From JABFSM01 sp052389555 (GTDB lineage: Bacteria > Gemmatimonadota > Gemmatimonadetes > Gemmatimonadales > GWC2-71-9), in the NCBI GenBank assembly GCA_052389555.1, contig JBQTHV010000103.1:1-36956 (forward strand): a DNA stretch of 36,956 nucleotides, written 5' to 3'. Both the position numbers and the translations under genes were made by a program. How positions within the stretch are numbered: the first letter of the stretch is position 1; each line of letters opens with the position of its first letter. Below, piece by piece: positions 8,492-16,900 of this stretch. The notes under the pieces were generated by a model, which was not told where the DNA came from, did not search any database, and saw only the letters and a list, made by a program, of their open reading frames with translations.

Positions 8492-8548
8492 CGAATGGCG
8501 AATAGCGACAACGAATAGCCAATAGCCAATAGCCAATAGCCAATAGCC
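8483..8548. repeat. Heptamer tandem array between dciA and gyrB
   Basis: Period-7 array: AGCGACT, AGCGAAT, GGCGAAT, AGCGACA, a 6-nt unit, then AGCCAAT four times and a partial AGCC. The dciA stop codon is formed by the junction of the first two units. The array ends 7 nt before the gyrB ATG, so it occupies the position of the ribosome-binding site. The unit, read on the other strand, is of the GCTATTG/GCTATTC type shared with other arrays in the window. Confidence 0.9.
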
Positions 8549-8555
8549 TGAGAAT

Positions 8556-10484
8556 ATGGCCAACGCAGCAGTGAGCAACATCGATTACAGCGCCGACTCG
8601 ATCCAGGTCCTCAAGGGCCTCGAGGCGGTCCGCCGCCGTCCCGCGATGTACATCGGCTCCATCTCGGAGGCCGGGTTGCACCACCTGGTCTACGAGGTGG
8701 TGGACAACTCGATCGACGAGGCGCTGGCCGGCTTCTGTGACAACATCAACGTCACGATCCACGAGAACAACAGCGTCACGGTGACCGACAACGGCCGGGG
8801 CATTCCGGTGGGGATTCACTCGACCGAGAAGATCCCGGGCGTCGAGCTCGCGCTCACCGTGCTGCACGCGGGCGGCAAGTTCGACAAGCGCACCTACAAG
8901 GTATCCGGTGGTCTTCACGGCGTGGGCGTCTCGGTGGTGAACGCGCTCTCCGAGCGGCTCGATGTCTATGTTGACATGGACGGGAAGCGCCACCACATGG
9001 GCTTCGTCCGCGGCCAGACGGTCAAGAAGCTCAACGTGGTCGGCAAGGCGAAGGGCACCGGCACTACCATCACGTTCAAGGCGGACCCCGAGATCTTCAC
9101 GACGCTGGAGTTCCACTACCAGACCCTGGCCGACCGGCTGCGGCAGCTCGCCTATCTCAACCGCGGCGTCACGATCACGCTGCGGGACGAGCGGAAGACC
9201 CCGGCCCAGGAAGACAAGTTCTTCGCCAAGGGCGGACTGATCGAGTTCGTCCAGTGGCTCAACCGGAACAAGCGGGCGCTTCATCCCAAGCCGGTCGGGT
9301 TCTCCACGGTGAAGGACGAGGTCGACGTGGATGTCGCGCTCCAGTACGAGGACGGCTACAACGAGAACACCTTCACCTTCGTGAACAACATCAACACCCA
9401 CGAAGGGGGGACCCACCTCACCGGGTTCAAGGCGGCCCTAACCCGCACCATCAACGAGATCGCCAAGAAGGGGAATTACCTCAAGAAGGAAGACTTTACC
9501 CTGAGCGGCGAGGACATCCGCGAGGGGCTGACCGCGGTGCTCCACGTCAAAGTCAAGGAACCCCAGTTCGAGGGACAAACCAAGACCAAGCTGGGGAACT
9601 CGGAGGTCGAGGGAATCGTCAAGCAGGTCGTGAACGAGCACCTGGGGAGCTTCCTGGAGGAGCATCCCAGCGTGGCCCGCGCCATCATCGAGAAGGCGGT
9701 GAGCGCGGCGCGGGCCCGGGAAGCGGCCCGGAAGGCGCGCGACCTGGTGCGCAAGAAGTCCGGCCTTGAGACCGGGGTGCTGCCGGGCAAGCTGGCCGAC
9801 TGCTCGCTCGACGACCCGGCGCTCTGCGAGATCTACCTCGTCGAGGGCGATTCGGCGGGCGGCAGCGCCAAGAGCGGGCGGAACCGCTCGTTCCAGGCGA
9901 TCCTCCCGCTCCGGGGCAAGATCCTGAATGTGGAGAAGGCCCGGATCGACAAGGTGCTCTCGAACGAGGAAATCCGGGCGATGATCACCGCGATCGGCAC
10001 CGGGGTGCGGGAGGACTTCAAGCTCGACGACGCTCGCTACCAGAAGATCATCCTGATGACCGACGCCGACGTCGACGGCGCCCACATCCGGACTCTCCTG
10101 CTCACCTTCTTCTTCCGGCAGATGCCCGAGCTGATCGAGGCGGGTTATGTCTACATCGCCCAGCCGCCGCTCTACCGGATCGCCCGGGGGAAAGAAGAGC
10201 ACTACGCCTACACCGAGCCGGAGCGGGACGACATCGCCAAGCGGCTCGGCGGCGACGGGAAGCAGGGGGTCTCGATCCAGCGCTACAAGGGTTTGGGCGA
10301 GATGAACCCGGAGCAGCTCTGGAAGACCACCATGGACCCCGAGAAGCGCACCATCCTGCGGGTGACCCTGGAGGATGCGGTCGAGGCGTCCAAGCTGTTC
10401 GAGGAATTGATGGGTGACGCGGTGGAGCCGCGGCGGGTGTTCATCGAGCAGAACGCGAAATACGTCAGCAACCTGGACGTCTGA
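8556..10484 (+). CDS. gyrB: DNA gyrase subunit B
   Basis: ATPase/TOPRIM subunit of type IIA topoisomerase that introduces negative supercoils, 642 aa, the normal length for the short (non-enterobacterial) form. GHKL ATPase motifs: EVVDNSIDEALAG, DNGRGIPV, GGLHGVGVSVVNALS and the QTKTKLGN loop Lys. TOPRIM: EGDSAGGSAKSGRNR near residue 430, TDADVDGAHIRTLLL near residue 502 and QRYKGLGEMNPEQLW. PLRGKILNVEKAR is the gyrase core motif. The start MANAAVSNIDYSADSIQVLKG is normal. There is no good Shine-Dalgarno: the 5' neighbourhood is the heptamer array followed by TGAGAAT. gyrA is not in this window. Confidence 0.97.
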   Translation: MANAAVSNIDYSADSIQVLKGLEAVRRRPAMYIGSISEAGLHHLVYEVVDNSIDEALAGFCDNINVTIHENNSVTVTDNGRGIPVGIHSTEKIPGVELALTVLHAGGKFDKRTYKVSGGLHGVGVSVVNALSERLDVYVDMDGKRHHMGFVRGQTVKKLNVVGKAKGTGTTITFKADPEIFTTLEFHYQTLADRLRQLAYLNRGVTITLRDERKTPAQEDKFFAKGGLIEFVQWLNRNKRALHPKPVGFSTVKDEVDVDVALQYEDGYNENTFTFVNNINTHEGGTHLTGFKAALTRTINEIAKKGNYLKKEDFTLSGEDIREGLTAVLHVKVKEPQFEGQTKTKLGNSEVEGIVKQVVNEHLGSFLEEHPSVARAIIEKAVSAARAREAARKARDLVRKKSGLETGVLPGKLADCSLDDPALCEIYLVEGDSAGGSAKSGRNRSFQAILPLRGKILNVEKARIDKVLSNEEIRAMITAIGTGVREDFKLDDARYQKIILMTDADVDGAHIRTLLLTFFFRQMPELIEAGYVYIAQPPLYRIARGKEEHYAYTEPERDDIAKRLGGDGKQGVSIQRYKGLGEMNPEQLWKTTMDPEKRTILRVTLEDAVEASKLFEELMGDAVEPRRVFIEQNAKYVSNLDV

Positions 10485-10507
10485 TCACTGGGAGTTGGCG
10501 GGCAGGA

Positions 10508-10551
10508 GTTAGCGAGTAGGGATTGTCCTTACTCGCTACTCGCTAGTCGCT
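10508..10551. repeat. Inverted heptamer array between convergent gyrB and pdp; terminator-like
   Basis: The left arm AGCGAGTA (10511-10518) pairs with TACTCGCT (10530-10537) across an 11-nt loop. The right arm continues as ACTCGCT/AGTCGCT heptamers into the 3' end of the phosphorylase gene, whose last codons and TAA stop (10529-10531) are made of array sequence. A hairpin between convergent genes may terminate transcription in both directions, but there is no T-tract. Confidence 0.7.
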
Positions 10552-11842
10552 GTCCAACGAGCGGCAGGGGGGCAGCCCGTTCCCCGATGCGAATCGCCTC
10601 GTCGAGCGCCTGCACGGCACGGTCGGCATCGGCCTCGGAGCGGGCGTGGATCACCGCGAGCACATCACCGAGCCGAACCCGCTGACCCGGCTTGGCCGGG
10701 ATCACGAAACCGACCGCGGGATCGATCACGTCGTCGGTCTTCGAGCGGCCTCCGCCGAGCCCAATAATCGCGTGCCCGATCGGGCGCGGCAGCACCTCTG
10801 CGATCACCCCCTCCTGGCGAGCCCCATATTCCCTCACGACCGGCGCCTGCGGCAGTCGCTCGGGATGTTCGACGACGTTGGGGTCGCCACCCTGGGCCTT
10901 CACCATCGCGGCGAACTTCTCAACTGCCTGCCCGGACCGAATCACGCGTTCGAGTCGCGTCCGCGCCTTGCTCGCATCGGTTTCGGCGCCGCCGACCAAT
11001 AACATCTCCGCCGCGAGCGCGTAGGTGACTTCCATCAGGTCGGCCGGCCCGCCGCCCTGGAGTCCCTCGAGCGCCTCCTTCACTTCGAGCGCGTTCCCGC
11101 ATCCATGCCCGAGGGGCCGGTCCATGGCGGTGAGGCGCGCCACGGTCTTGCATCCATGGGACGCACCGATCCCGATCATCGTCCGGGCCAGCACCAGCGA
11201 CTGGGCCGGATCGGTGATGAACGTGCCGCTCCCGGTCTTGATGTCGAGCACGAGCCCGGTGAGGTCCTCCGCGAGCTTCTTCGACATGATGCTCGCCGAG
11301 ATGAGCGGAATGGACTCGACCGTGCCGGTGACATCCCGCAGCGCGTAGAGCTTCCGGTCCGCCGGACAGATCTCGGGGGTCTGGCCCAGCATCACGACGC
11401 CGAGCCGCTTGACCTGCGCGATGGCCTGGGGGAGCGAGAGCCGGACGTTGAACCCGGGGATGGATTCGAGCTTGTCGAGCGTGCCGCCGGTGTGCCCTAA
11501 CCCGCGTCCCGAGATCATGGGGACCGCGATGCCGCAGCAGGCCACCATGGGGGCGAGCAGCAGCGAGGTCTTGTCGCCCACGCCGCCGATGGAATGCTTG
11601 TCCACCCGCGGCACGGTCCATCCCCCGAAGTCGAGCCAGGTGCCCGACCGGAGCATCGCGTCGGCAAGCGCGGCGAGCTCGGCGGGCGCGAGGCCGCGCC
11701 AGACCACCGCCATCGCGAGCGCACTCATCTGGTAATCGGGGATTTCGTCCCGCACGTAGGCGCCGATGAGCGCGCGCCAGTGTTCCGGATCGAGAGGATG
11801 GCCGTCCCGCTTCCGCTCGATGAGGCGGGGGATCGGCGGCAA
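10529..11842 (-). CDS. pdp: Pyrimidine-nucleoside/thymidine phosphorylase
   Basis: Cleaves pyrimidine nucleosides with phosphate in nucleotide salvage; about 437 aa, as in the family. Diagnostic blocks are LIERKRDGHPLD near the start, VDKHSIGGVGDKTSLLLAPMVA and the family signature SGRGLGHTGGTLDKLES, then ALRDVTGTVESIPLISASIMSKK and the C-terminal domain (VGFVIPAKPGQRVRLGDVLAVIHA). The open frame extends upstream through the ytxH-like gene, but that part has no similarity. The TTG at 11842 gives the family N-terminal length. A CTG at 11860 is an alternative; it has GGAG 8 nt upstream and overlaps the preceding stop. The last residues (QRLASSE) are encoded by heptamer-array sequence, an addition likely tolerated at the C-terminus. 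Confidence 0.92.
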   Translation of the reverse strand: MPPIPRLIERKRDGHPLDPEHWRALIGAYVRDEIPDYQMSALAMAVVWRGLAPAELAALADAMLRSGTWLDFGGWTVPRVDKHSIGGVGDKTSLLLAPMVACCGIAVPMISGRGLGHTGGTLDKLESIPGFNVRLSLPQAIAQVKRLGVVMLGQTPEICPADRKLYALRDVTGTVESIPLISASIMSKKLAEDLTGLVLDIKTGSGTFITDPAQSLVLARTMIGIGASHGCKTVARLTAMDRPLGHGCGNALEVKEALEGLQGGGPADLMEVTYALAAEMLLVGGAETDASKARTRLERVIRSGQAVEKFAAMVKAQGGDPNVVEHPERLPQAPVVREYGARQEGVIAEVLPRPIGHAIIGLGGGRSKTDDVIDPAVGFVIPAKPGQRVRLGDVLAVIHARSEADADRAVQALDEAIRIGERAAPLPLVGQRLASSE

Positions 11843-11856
11843 CGACGTTGCTGCGG

Positions 11857-12180
11857 TCAGGTCACCGACTCCATCCGTTTCCTGAGCTCGCGGCGGGCCT
11901 TTCGGCTCAGGTCCTCCCATTCCTCCTGGGCCCGGTCCTTGACCTCGGCGAGTCTCTTGCGGAGCCGGCGGCGGGTTACGTGGCCCGGGGCCGGCGCCAC
12001 GAGCAGGGCGACGGCAGCCCCCACTACCGCACCCAGCACCACGCCTGCCACAAAGCCTCCCGCGCCAGAGCGGCCTGCCACTTCCTCCATTTCCTCCTCG
12101 TTTTCCTCTTCCGGCACGTCCTCCTCGCCCTCCTCGTCGTCCTCTTCGCGCTCGCCTCGCTCGGTTTCGTCGTCGCGCAT
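11857..12180 (-). CDS. YtxH-like membrane protein with very acidic N-terminus
   Basis: 107-aa protein. Residues 1-36 are almost entirely Asp/Glu (ERGEREEDDEEGEEDVPEEE). One Gly/Ala-rich transmembrane helix follows (GGFVAGVVLGAVVGAAVALLVAP), then APGHVTRRRLRKRLAEVKDRAQEEWEDLSRKA split over a basic amphipathic helix. A glycine-rich helix ending in LLVAPxxG and a basic coil is the YtxH pattern; these proteins are stress-associated with no defined activity. A clear AAGGAGG site lies 7 nt before the ATG at 12180. It is just upstream of and probably cotranscribed with the phosphorylase. Confidence 0.8.
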   Translation of the reverse strand: MRDDETERGEREEDDEEGEEDVPEEENEEEMEEVAGRSGAGGFVAGVVLGAVVGAAVALLVAPAPGHVTRRRLRKRLAEVKDRAQEEWEDLSRKARRELRKRMESVT

Positions 12181-12222
12181 CGCAGGTCCTCCTTCGAGGA
12201 GACAAACGTAGCGGGAGATTGG

Positions 12223-12257
12223 GCTATTGGCTATTGGCTATTGGCTATTGGCTATTG
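12223..12257. repeat. Heptamer tandem array GCTATTG x5
   Basis: Five perfect copies of GCTATTG in a row, the reverse complement class of the gyrB-upstream array. It lies in the 286-nt gap upstream of the ytxH-pdp pair, about 43 nt before the ytxH start codon. It has only one arm here, so a hairpin is not formed locally. Confidence 0.9.
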
Positions 12258-12266
12258 AAGTCCTCT

Positions 12267-12292
12267 CCACGGATTGCGCGGATGACGCGGAT
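12267..12292. repeat. Nine-base repeat of the CGGATnACG class
   Basis: CCACGGAT followed by TGCGCGGAT and GACGCGGAT: near-copies with period 9. The same family, with longer inverted arms, fills the gap at 28953-29086 between the folE and SDR genes. Confidence 0.6.
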
Positions 12293-12330
12293 AAGCCCGA
12301 TTCGCTATTAGCTAGCGGCTTTCGTTGATA

Positions 12331-12447
12331 GGGCGGCTCGGACGGCGTCTCGCGAGGGCGCTTCCAGCGCCGCCGACAATCGCGGGTGTACCGGTCCGCC
12401 CGGTGCGGCGCTGCTTGCGCCCGAGGGAGACCCCGTCCGAGCCGCCC
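12331..12447 (+). ncRNA. Intergenic structured element, copy B (same fold as 6788-6948)
   Basis: Pairings seen: outer GGGCGGCTCGGACGG 12331-12345 with CCGTCCGAGCCGCCC 12433-12447 (15 perfect pairs), GTCTC with GAGAC inside it, P2 GGGCGC 12356-12361 with GCGCCC 12417-12422, P3 AGCGCCGC 12366-12373 with GCGGCGCT 12405-12412, and P4 ACCGG 12390-12394 with CCGGT 12400-12404. The internal strand GACAATCGCGGGTGT (12375-12389) matches copy A. P4 differs from copy A by a compensatory A-U to C-G change. Both flanking genes are on the minus strand, so in this copy the shared orientation is antisense to them; an independent RNA, a minus-strand RNA or a mobile hairpin repeat all remain possible. Confidence 0.55.
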
Positions 12448-12466
12448 ACGAACCGCCGACAACCAA

Positions 12467-13846
12467 CTACCGCACCCGGGCCTTTTCGAGCGTCGTGACA
12501 GCGCCCTTCCGCGAGGTCACATAGACCACGCCGGGCCCGAAACCCACGACGACGCGCCCCTCGGGGACCTGAACCCGGTCCACCAGCTCCCCGTTCCGAT
12601 TGATCACGTCATACACCGGACCGCCGGGGATGGCGCGGGTCGGAATGGTGCGGATCCAGATATTGCCCTCGGCATCGGCCCGGGCAGCGCCTGCGAAGAA
12701 CGGCGGCTTGTAGTCGGGAAGATCCTTCGGATCGACAAACTCGACCTGTGGCATCTGGAACCCGCCTCTCTGGCCGGGACCAGGGCCCGCGCTCCGCTCA
12801 CCAGCGCCCTGCCGCGCCCCCTGGGGGGGCGGCCCGCCTCCGTCCCTGCCGCGCAAAGCAATGAGGGGACCTCCGCCACCCGGCCCGCCCCCTATGGCCG
12901 CGCCGACCGCCATTGCCGCAGTCGCTGCGGCCGGATCTCCCCTCGCGGCGGCCGCCTGGGCTTCGGCCACGATGCGCTCGCGCGCAACCTTGACCGAATC
13001 AATGAAGGCCACCTTGTCCTCGTCGCTGAGCCGTTGCCACTCGAAAGGAATCTTCGGCGAGGACTCCCGAGTGCCGTCGGCATGGACCCATTCAATCCGG
13101 TAGTCGCGGCCGCGCACGAACCCTACCGTCCCGTCCGGAAGCATCACCCAGTCGTCCACGACCGGGAGCGGATCGATCTTCGCCCGCATCATCATCCGGC
13201 CTTCGCTTTCGGTGACCGATACCTGCGGCCGCACTACCTTGATCATGCCGACGGTGTCCACGACGCGGGTCGCCAGGTTTACCCGGATGATCGCCTGGGA
13301 GTCGGGAAACTCCGGCAGCATCGGTCCGCCCCCACCCGCCGCGGCACCGGCCAGCATCCGCGGAGCAAACTGCAACCCGGCGCGATACACCAGGTACCCC
13401 CGCGGATCATAACCCGGGGCGCCCTGGGCCGTGGCGATCAACTGCATCGCGTCCCGGGAGCGGGGCACCGCCAGAGAGCGGGCGATCTTCCCCGCCGGGT
13501 CGATCACCAGCATCGAGAGCGATTGCGGATCGGTAAACAGCGTCGAGTCGCCCCGGAAGGTGATTAACCCGCCGATTCGTCCCGAATATGCAGTCGCGGT
13601 GGCCGACGTGCTGTCCGCGACTACCGTTCGCAAGGCCAGCGTAGAGTCGAGCAGCACAAGCCGGCGCGCGACCGGATCGTTGACCAGGACCGACCCGTCC
13701 GAGAGATGGCGGATGCCGGCGACCTGCCGGAACGAATCCGCCGTCGCGACGACCGCTCCCATGGGACGGACCGGGGGAGGCGGTTGCGCGGTTGCAGTGC
13801 CTACAGCAACCAAGAAACCCAGAGCAGCAGAGACCACGTGCTTCAT
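12467..13846 (-). CDS. Exported propeller-like protein with Gly/Pro-rich insert, unknown function
   Basis: 459-aa secreted protein. A signal peptide (MKHVVSAALGFLVAVGTATAQ) is followed by repeated strand-rich units such as GIRHLSDGSVLVNDPVARRLVLLD, WVMLPDGTVGFVRGRDYRIEW and ARADAEGNIWIRTIP, the look of a six-bladed beta-propeller (NHL/SMP-30-like). A low-complexity Gly/Pro/Ala-rich insert lies between the last two such units (residues about 310-375). The start is the ATG at 13846 because GGGAGG lies 5-6 nt upstream; an in-frame TTG four codons earlier overlaps that site and is rejected. It is downstream of the TonB-dependent receptor on the same strand, 106 nt after it, and may be cotranscribed. 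No catalytic residues recognised. Confidence 0.75.
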   Translation of the reverse strand: MKHVVSAALGFLVAVGTATAQPPPPVRPMGAVVATADSFRQVAGIRHLSDGSVLVNDPVARRLVLLDSTLALRTVVADSTSATATAYSGRIGGLITFRGDSTLFTDPQSLSMLVIDPAGKIARSLAVPRSRDAMQLIATAQGAPGYDPRGYLVYRAGLQFAPRMLAGAAAGGGGPMLPEFPDSQAIIRVNLATRVVDTVGMIKVVRPQVSVTESEGRMMMRAKIDPLPVVDDWVMLPDGTVGFVRGRDYRIEWVHADGTRESSPKIPFEWQRLSDEDKVAFIDSVKVARERIVAEAQAAAARGDPAAATAAMAVGAAIGGGPGGGGPLIALRGRDGGGPPPQGARQGAGERSAGPGPGQRGGFQMPQVEFVDPKDLPDYKPPFFAGAARADAEGNIWIRTIPTRAIPGGPVYDVINRNGELVDRVQVPEGRVVVGFGPGVVYVTSRKGAVTTLEKARVR

Positions 13847-13886
13847 CGTTCCTCCCAATCGCTCAACGTGGGCTAACCACGCATCG

Positions 13887-13950
<64 letters not shown>

Positions 13951-13952
13951 CC

Positions 13953-16900
13953 CTACGGCCGCCTTACGTCGATGATCGCCGCACCGCCTCCCGCCCCCAT
14001 GAACACCGGCACGCCGGCAGCGGCCTGGGCAGGCATCCCGCCCGATCCCGCGAACGTCGCCGTGCCCGAACGAATCGAGGCAAGATAGCGCGGGTCCAGA
14101 TAGGCAGCGAGCGAGGACGGCAGCATCCGGAGCTGCTCGCTGGTGAGCAGGGCCTTGAGATGAGGCGACAGGTTCATGAGCAGATCGATCGTCGCGCGCC
14201 GGGCCGTGAGATACCGCTTCCAGGCCTCGTCCCGGTCGTAGCTGTCCGGCAGCTCGGCGAGATACTTCGCGACCGGAGTCCAGATCGAATCCAGCCGCCC
14301 CAAATAGACGCGGTTCATCGTGGCGACGCTGTCCGCCTGTTCGGCTCTGAGCTTGAGCGAATCCTGCTGTACCAGAATCTGCGCCATCGGATTCGGCACC
14401 ACGTTCAGTCCGTAGATCGCTTTCAGCAGCGGCTCGGGAAGCTTGGTGCCTTCGGTCCGGCGCCCCCGGTCGAGCTGCATCGTGAGATTCTGCCGCTCCC
14501 GCATGGGCCCGATGTCGAACCGCACCATGGCCGTGAGCGTGACCGGCACCCGAAACGCACTGTTGGCCGGCCGGCTCGAGCCGAAGCGCGGGTTCACCTC
14601 GTATTGGTATCGCTGGGTCGCCGGATCGAAGCCCCGCACGAACAGAAGGGTTCCGTCGGGGGGGATACTCTGTCCCCAGCCGCGTAATCCGCTGGAGCCG
14701 TGAAGCAGCAGGTCCGCGGCCCCGAGCGGGTTGGAGAGGTTGAACGACAGCGAGGCACGCTGTGGCATTCGGAGCTTCAGCGGATTGAGCTGGATGCTCA
14801 GATTCGATGTAGCCGTCCATGGCCCCACGCAGCTGTTGCGCGGGGCGAGCCGGCCAAGCTGGTCGCGCAGGCACTCGCTCGCGGACCGCGGCCCGCTCGT
14901 CAGCAAGGTCTGCATCGCCGAGCTGAGCGCCGGATCGCCGGCGGTTGCCGGATCGAAGACGAACGCGCGGTCGTTGGCGTACCCGTCCCCGTTCACGTCC
15001 GTCGCGACCATCGGGGTGTAGCGGGTGCCCGAGCGGAACTGGCCATACCAGTTGATCCGCACGGTGTTGAACAGGTTGTAGCTCAGCGTATAGACGATCT
15101 GGTGGCGGGAGGTGAAACCCGAGGCCCACTCCACCTCCAGCGGATTCCCGACCGTGCTCGTGAATCCGCGCGACTGCTGGCGCACGTCGGACAGCACGTA
15201 GGACAGGCTCCACCCGAAGCTCGTGCTGAAGGTGGCCGGGGCGAGCCGCAGGGTCAGTTGCTTGCTCTCCGACGAGAGGTCCGTCCGCGTCTCGGTCACG
15301 CGGGAGAACTGCGGAGAGACTCGCGCGTCCCGGGAGGCGATGGCCCCGGTCGAAGGCACGATGCTCGTGGGCAGGACGAATACCGGGCGACCAGCTTCCT
15401 CGGCGAGCGAAAACCGCGAGGTCGGATTGAAGTTGAGATCGACCCCGCTCACCTGGTTGAGATTGCGAGAGTACGTCCCCTCGATCGTCGCCGCGAACCG
15501 ATTGCCAAGAACCGGACCGCTCCACTGGAGGTTGGCGCGAAGGCTCCCCGAGGGACGATAGTCCAAGGCGAAGAGGCTCACGCTCGGGGCTTGATCGGCG
15601 AAGACGGTCCCGGCGGTGCCATCGGCGCAAACCGTAGGAATCGAGGCCGGATCTTCGGCGTAGGCGGTCCAGTCGGGAATCGGCACGGCGGGACCCACGC
15701 AGGACAGCTGCTGCACGGCGCTCGGCAGTCCGGTGTTGTTCAGCGCCTGCGCCAGCAGGCCGGCCCCGGGCACGTTCTGGAAGAGGCCGACTCCTCCCCG
15801 CACGGTCGCGCGGGGCAGCCGCGCGGCACCGGCGAACGCCGAAACCTGGGGCGCCCGGCCATAGCTCCACGAAAACCCGGCCCGGGGGCTCAGGTACAAG
15901 CCATTGGGCACCTGGTCGTTCCGGACCCCGAAGATCTCCTGGACCGCCGGGTTAGGATCCGGCCGGTCGAAGTAATGGTTCCCGTCGAGGCGCACCCCGT
16001 ACTGGATCTGCAACCGCTCGGTCGCGCGCCACACGTCTCCCAGTGAAAACGCCACCGCGACCCGGGAGCCTTCGCTCTCGCGAGGGGACAGCGTCCGCGT
16101 GAAGCTCGTTGGCAGATTGGTCTCGAGATCCGCGAGCGAGTTGTACGTGAAGGTGCCGTACAGGTTGCCGGCCTGCTCCGAGGCGTAGCGGTCGTACCGG
16201 ATCTCGCTGGTGAGGCGCAACCGATGGGTGTTGTTCCCGCTGAACCAGGAGAGGTGGTTCAGCCCGGAAAGACTGAGGTTGCGCTGGCGGGAGTTGAGCA
16301 ATGAGCCGCCAAACGCGAGAGTCTGCACCCCGCTGGTTCCATCGTCGAAGTCCGACGTCACGCGGACCCGGCCGGAGGACAACTCGAGGAAGGGCGAGGT
16401 CGTGGTGCGTGATACGTTCACCGCGGCGGAGGTCTCGGTCAGCAGAAAGCCGAGGTACGCGTTGTGGCGCGCTCGCGCGCCGCCGTTCCAGCCGCTGCTC
16501 TTGCCGCTGGAAGCGGGCAGAGCCGTGGCCGAGCCTCCCAAAGGATCCTGCCGGTTCCAGGTTCCATTGAAGGTGAGATTGAAGGCCTGGCCGGTTCGGG
16601 AGCTGGGCGGCGCGAAATCAATGCTTCCGAACACCGAGCCCTGATCGGTGGCCCGGGAGCTGAAGCTCCGATTCCCCACTCCCACCGGTACCCCGCTGGC
16701 TCCCAGGATGTCGACGAGCCGGTTGGCCGAGTCGCTGGCCACGCCTGCGGCTCGGAGCCCGACGGCATCGGTATTCAAGAGGCTCTGATAGTCGCTCGCC
16801 CGGCGGCCGAGCTGATAGGAGATGTTATAGAACGCCTTGTTGAATGTGATCGGACCGGACACCACTCCGCCCAGCGAGGCATTCGTGTATTCCTGACCCA

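Noticed and set aside
8483..8548. CRISPR-like array
   Set aside because: Units are 7 nt with no spacers and no cas genes nearby; these are simple tandem repeats. The same applies to the other arrays.
11843..12205. 558-residue version of the phosphorylase
   Set aside because: The extension is the ytxH-like gene read in another frame; the family N-terminus (LIERKRDG) lies just after the TTG at 11842.
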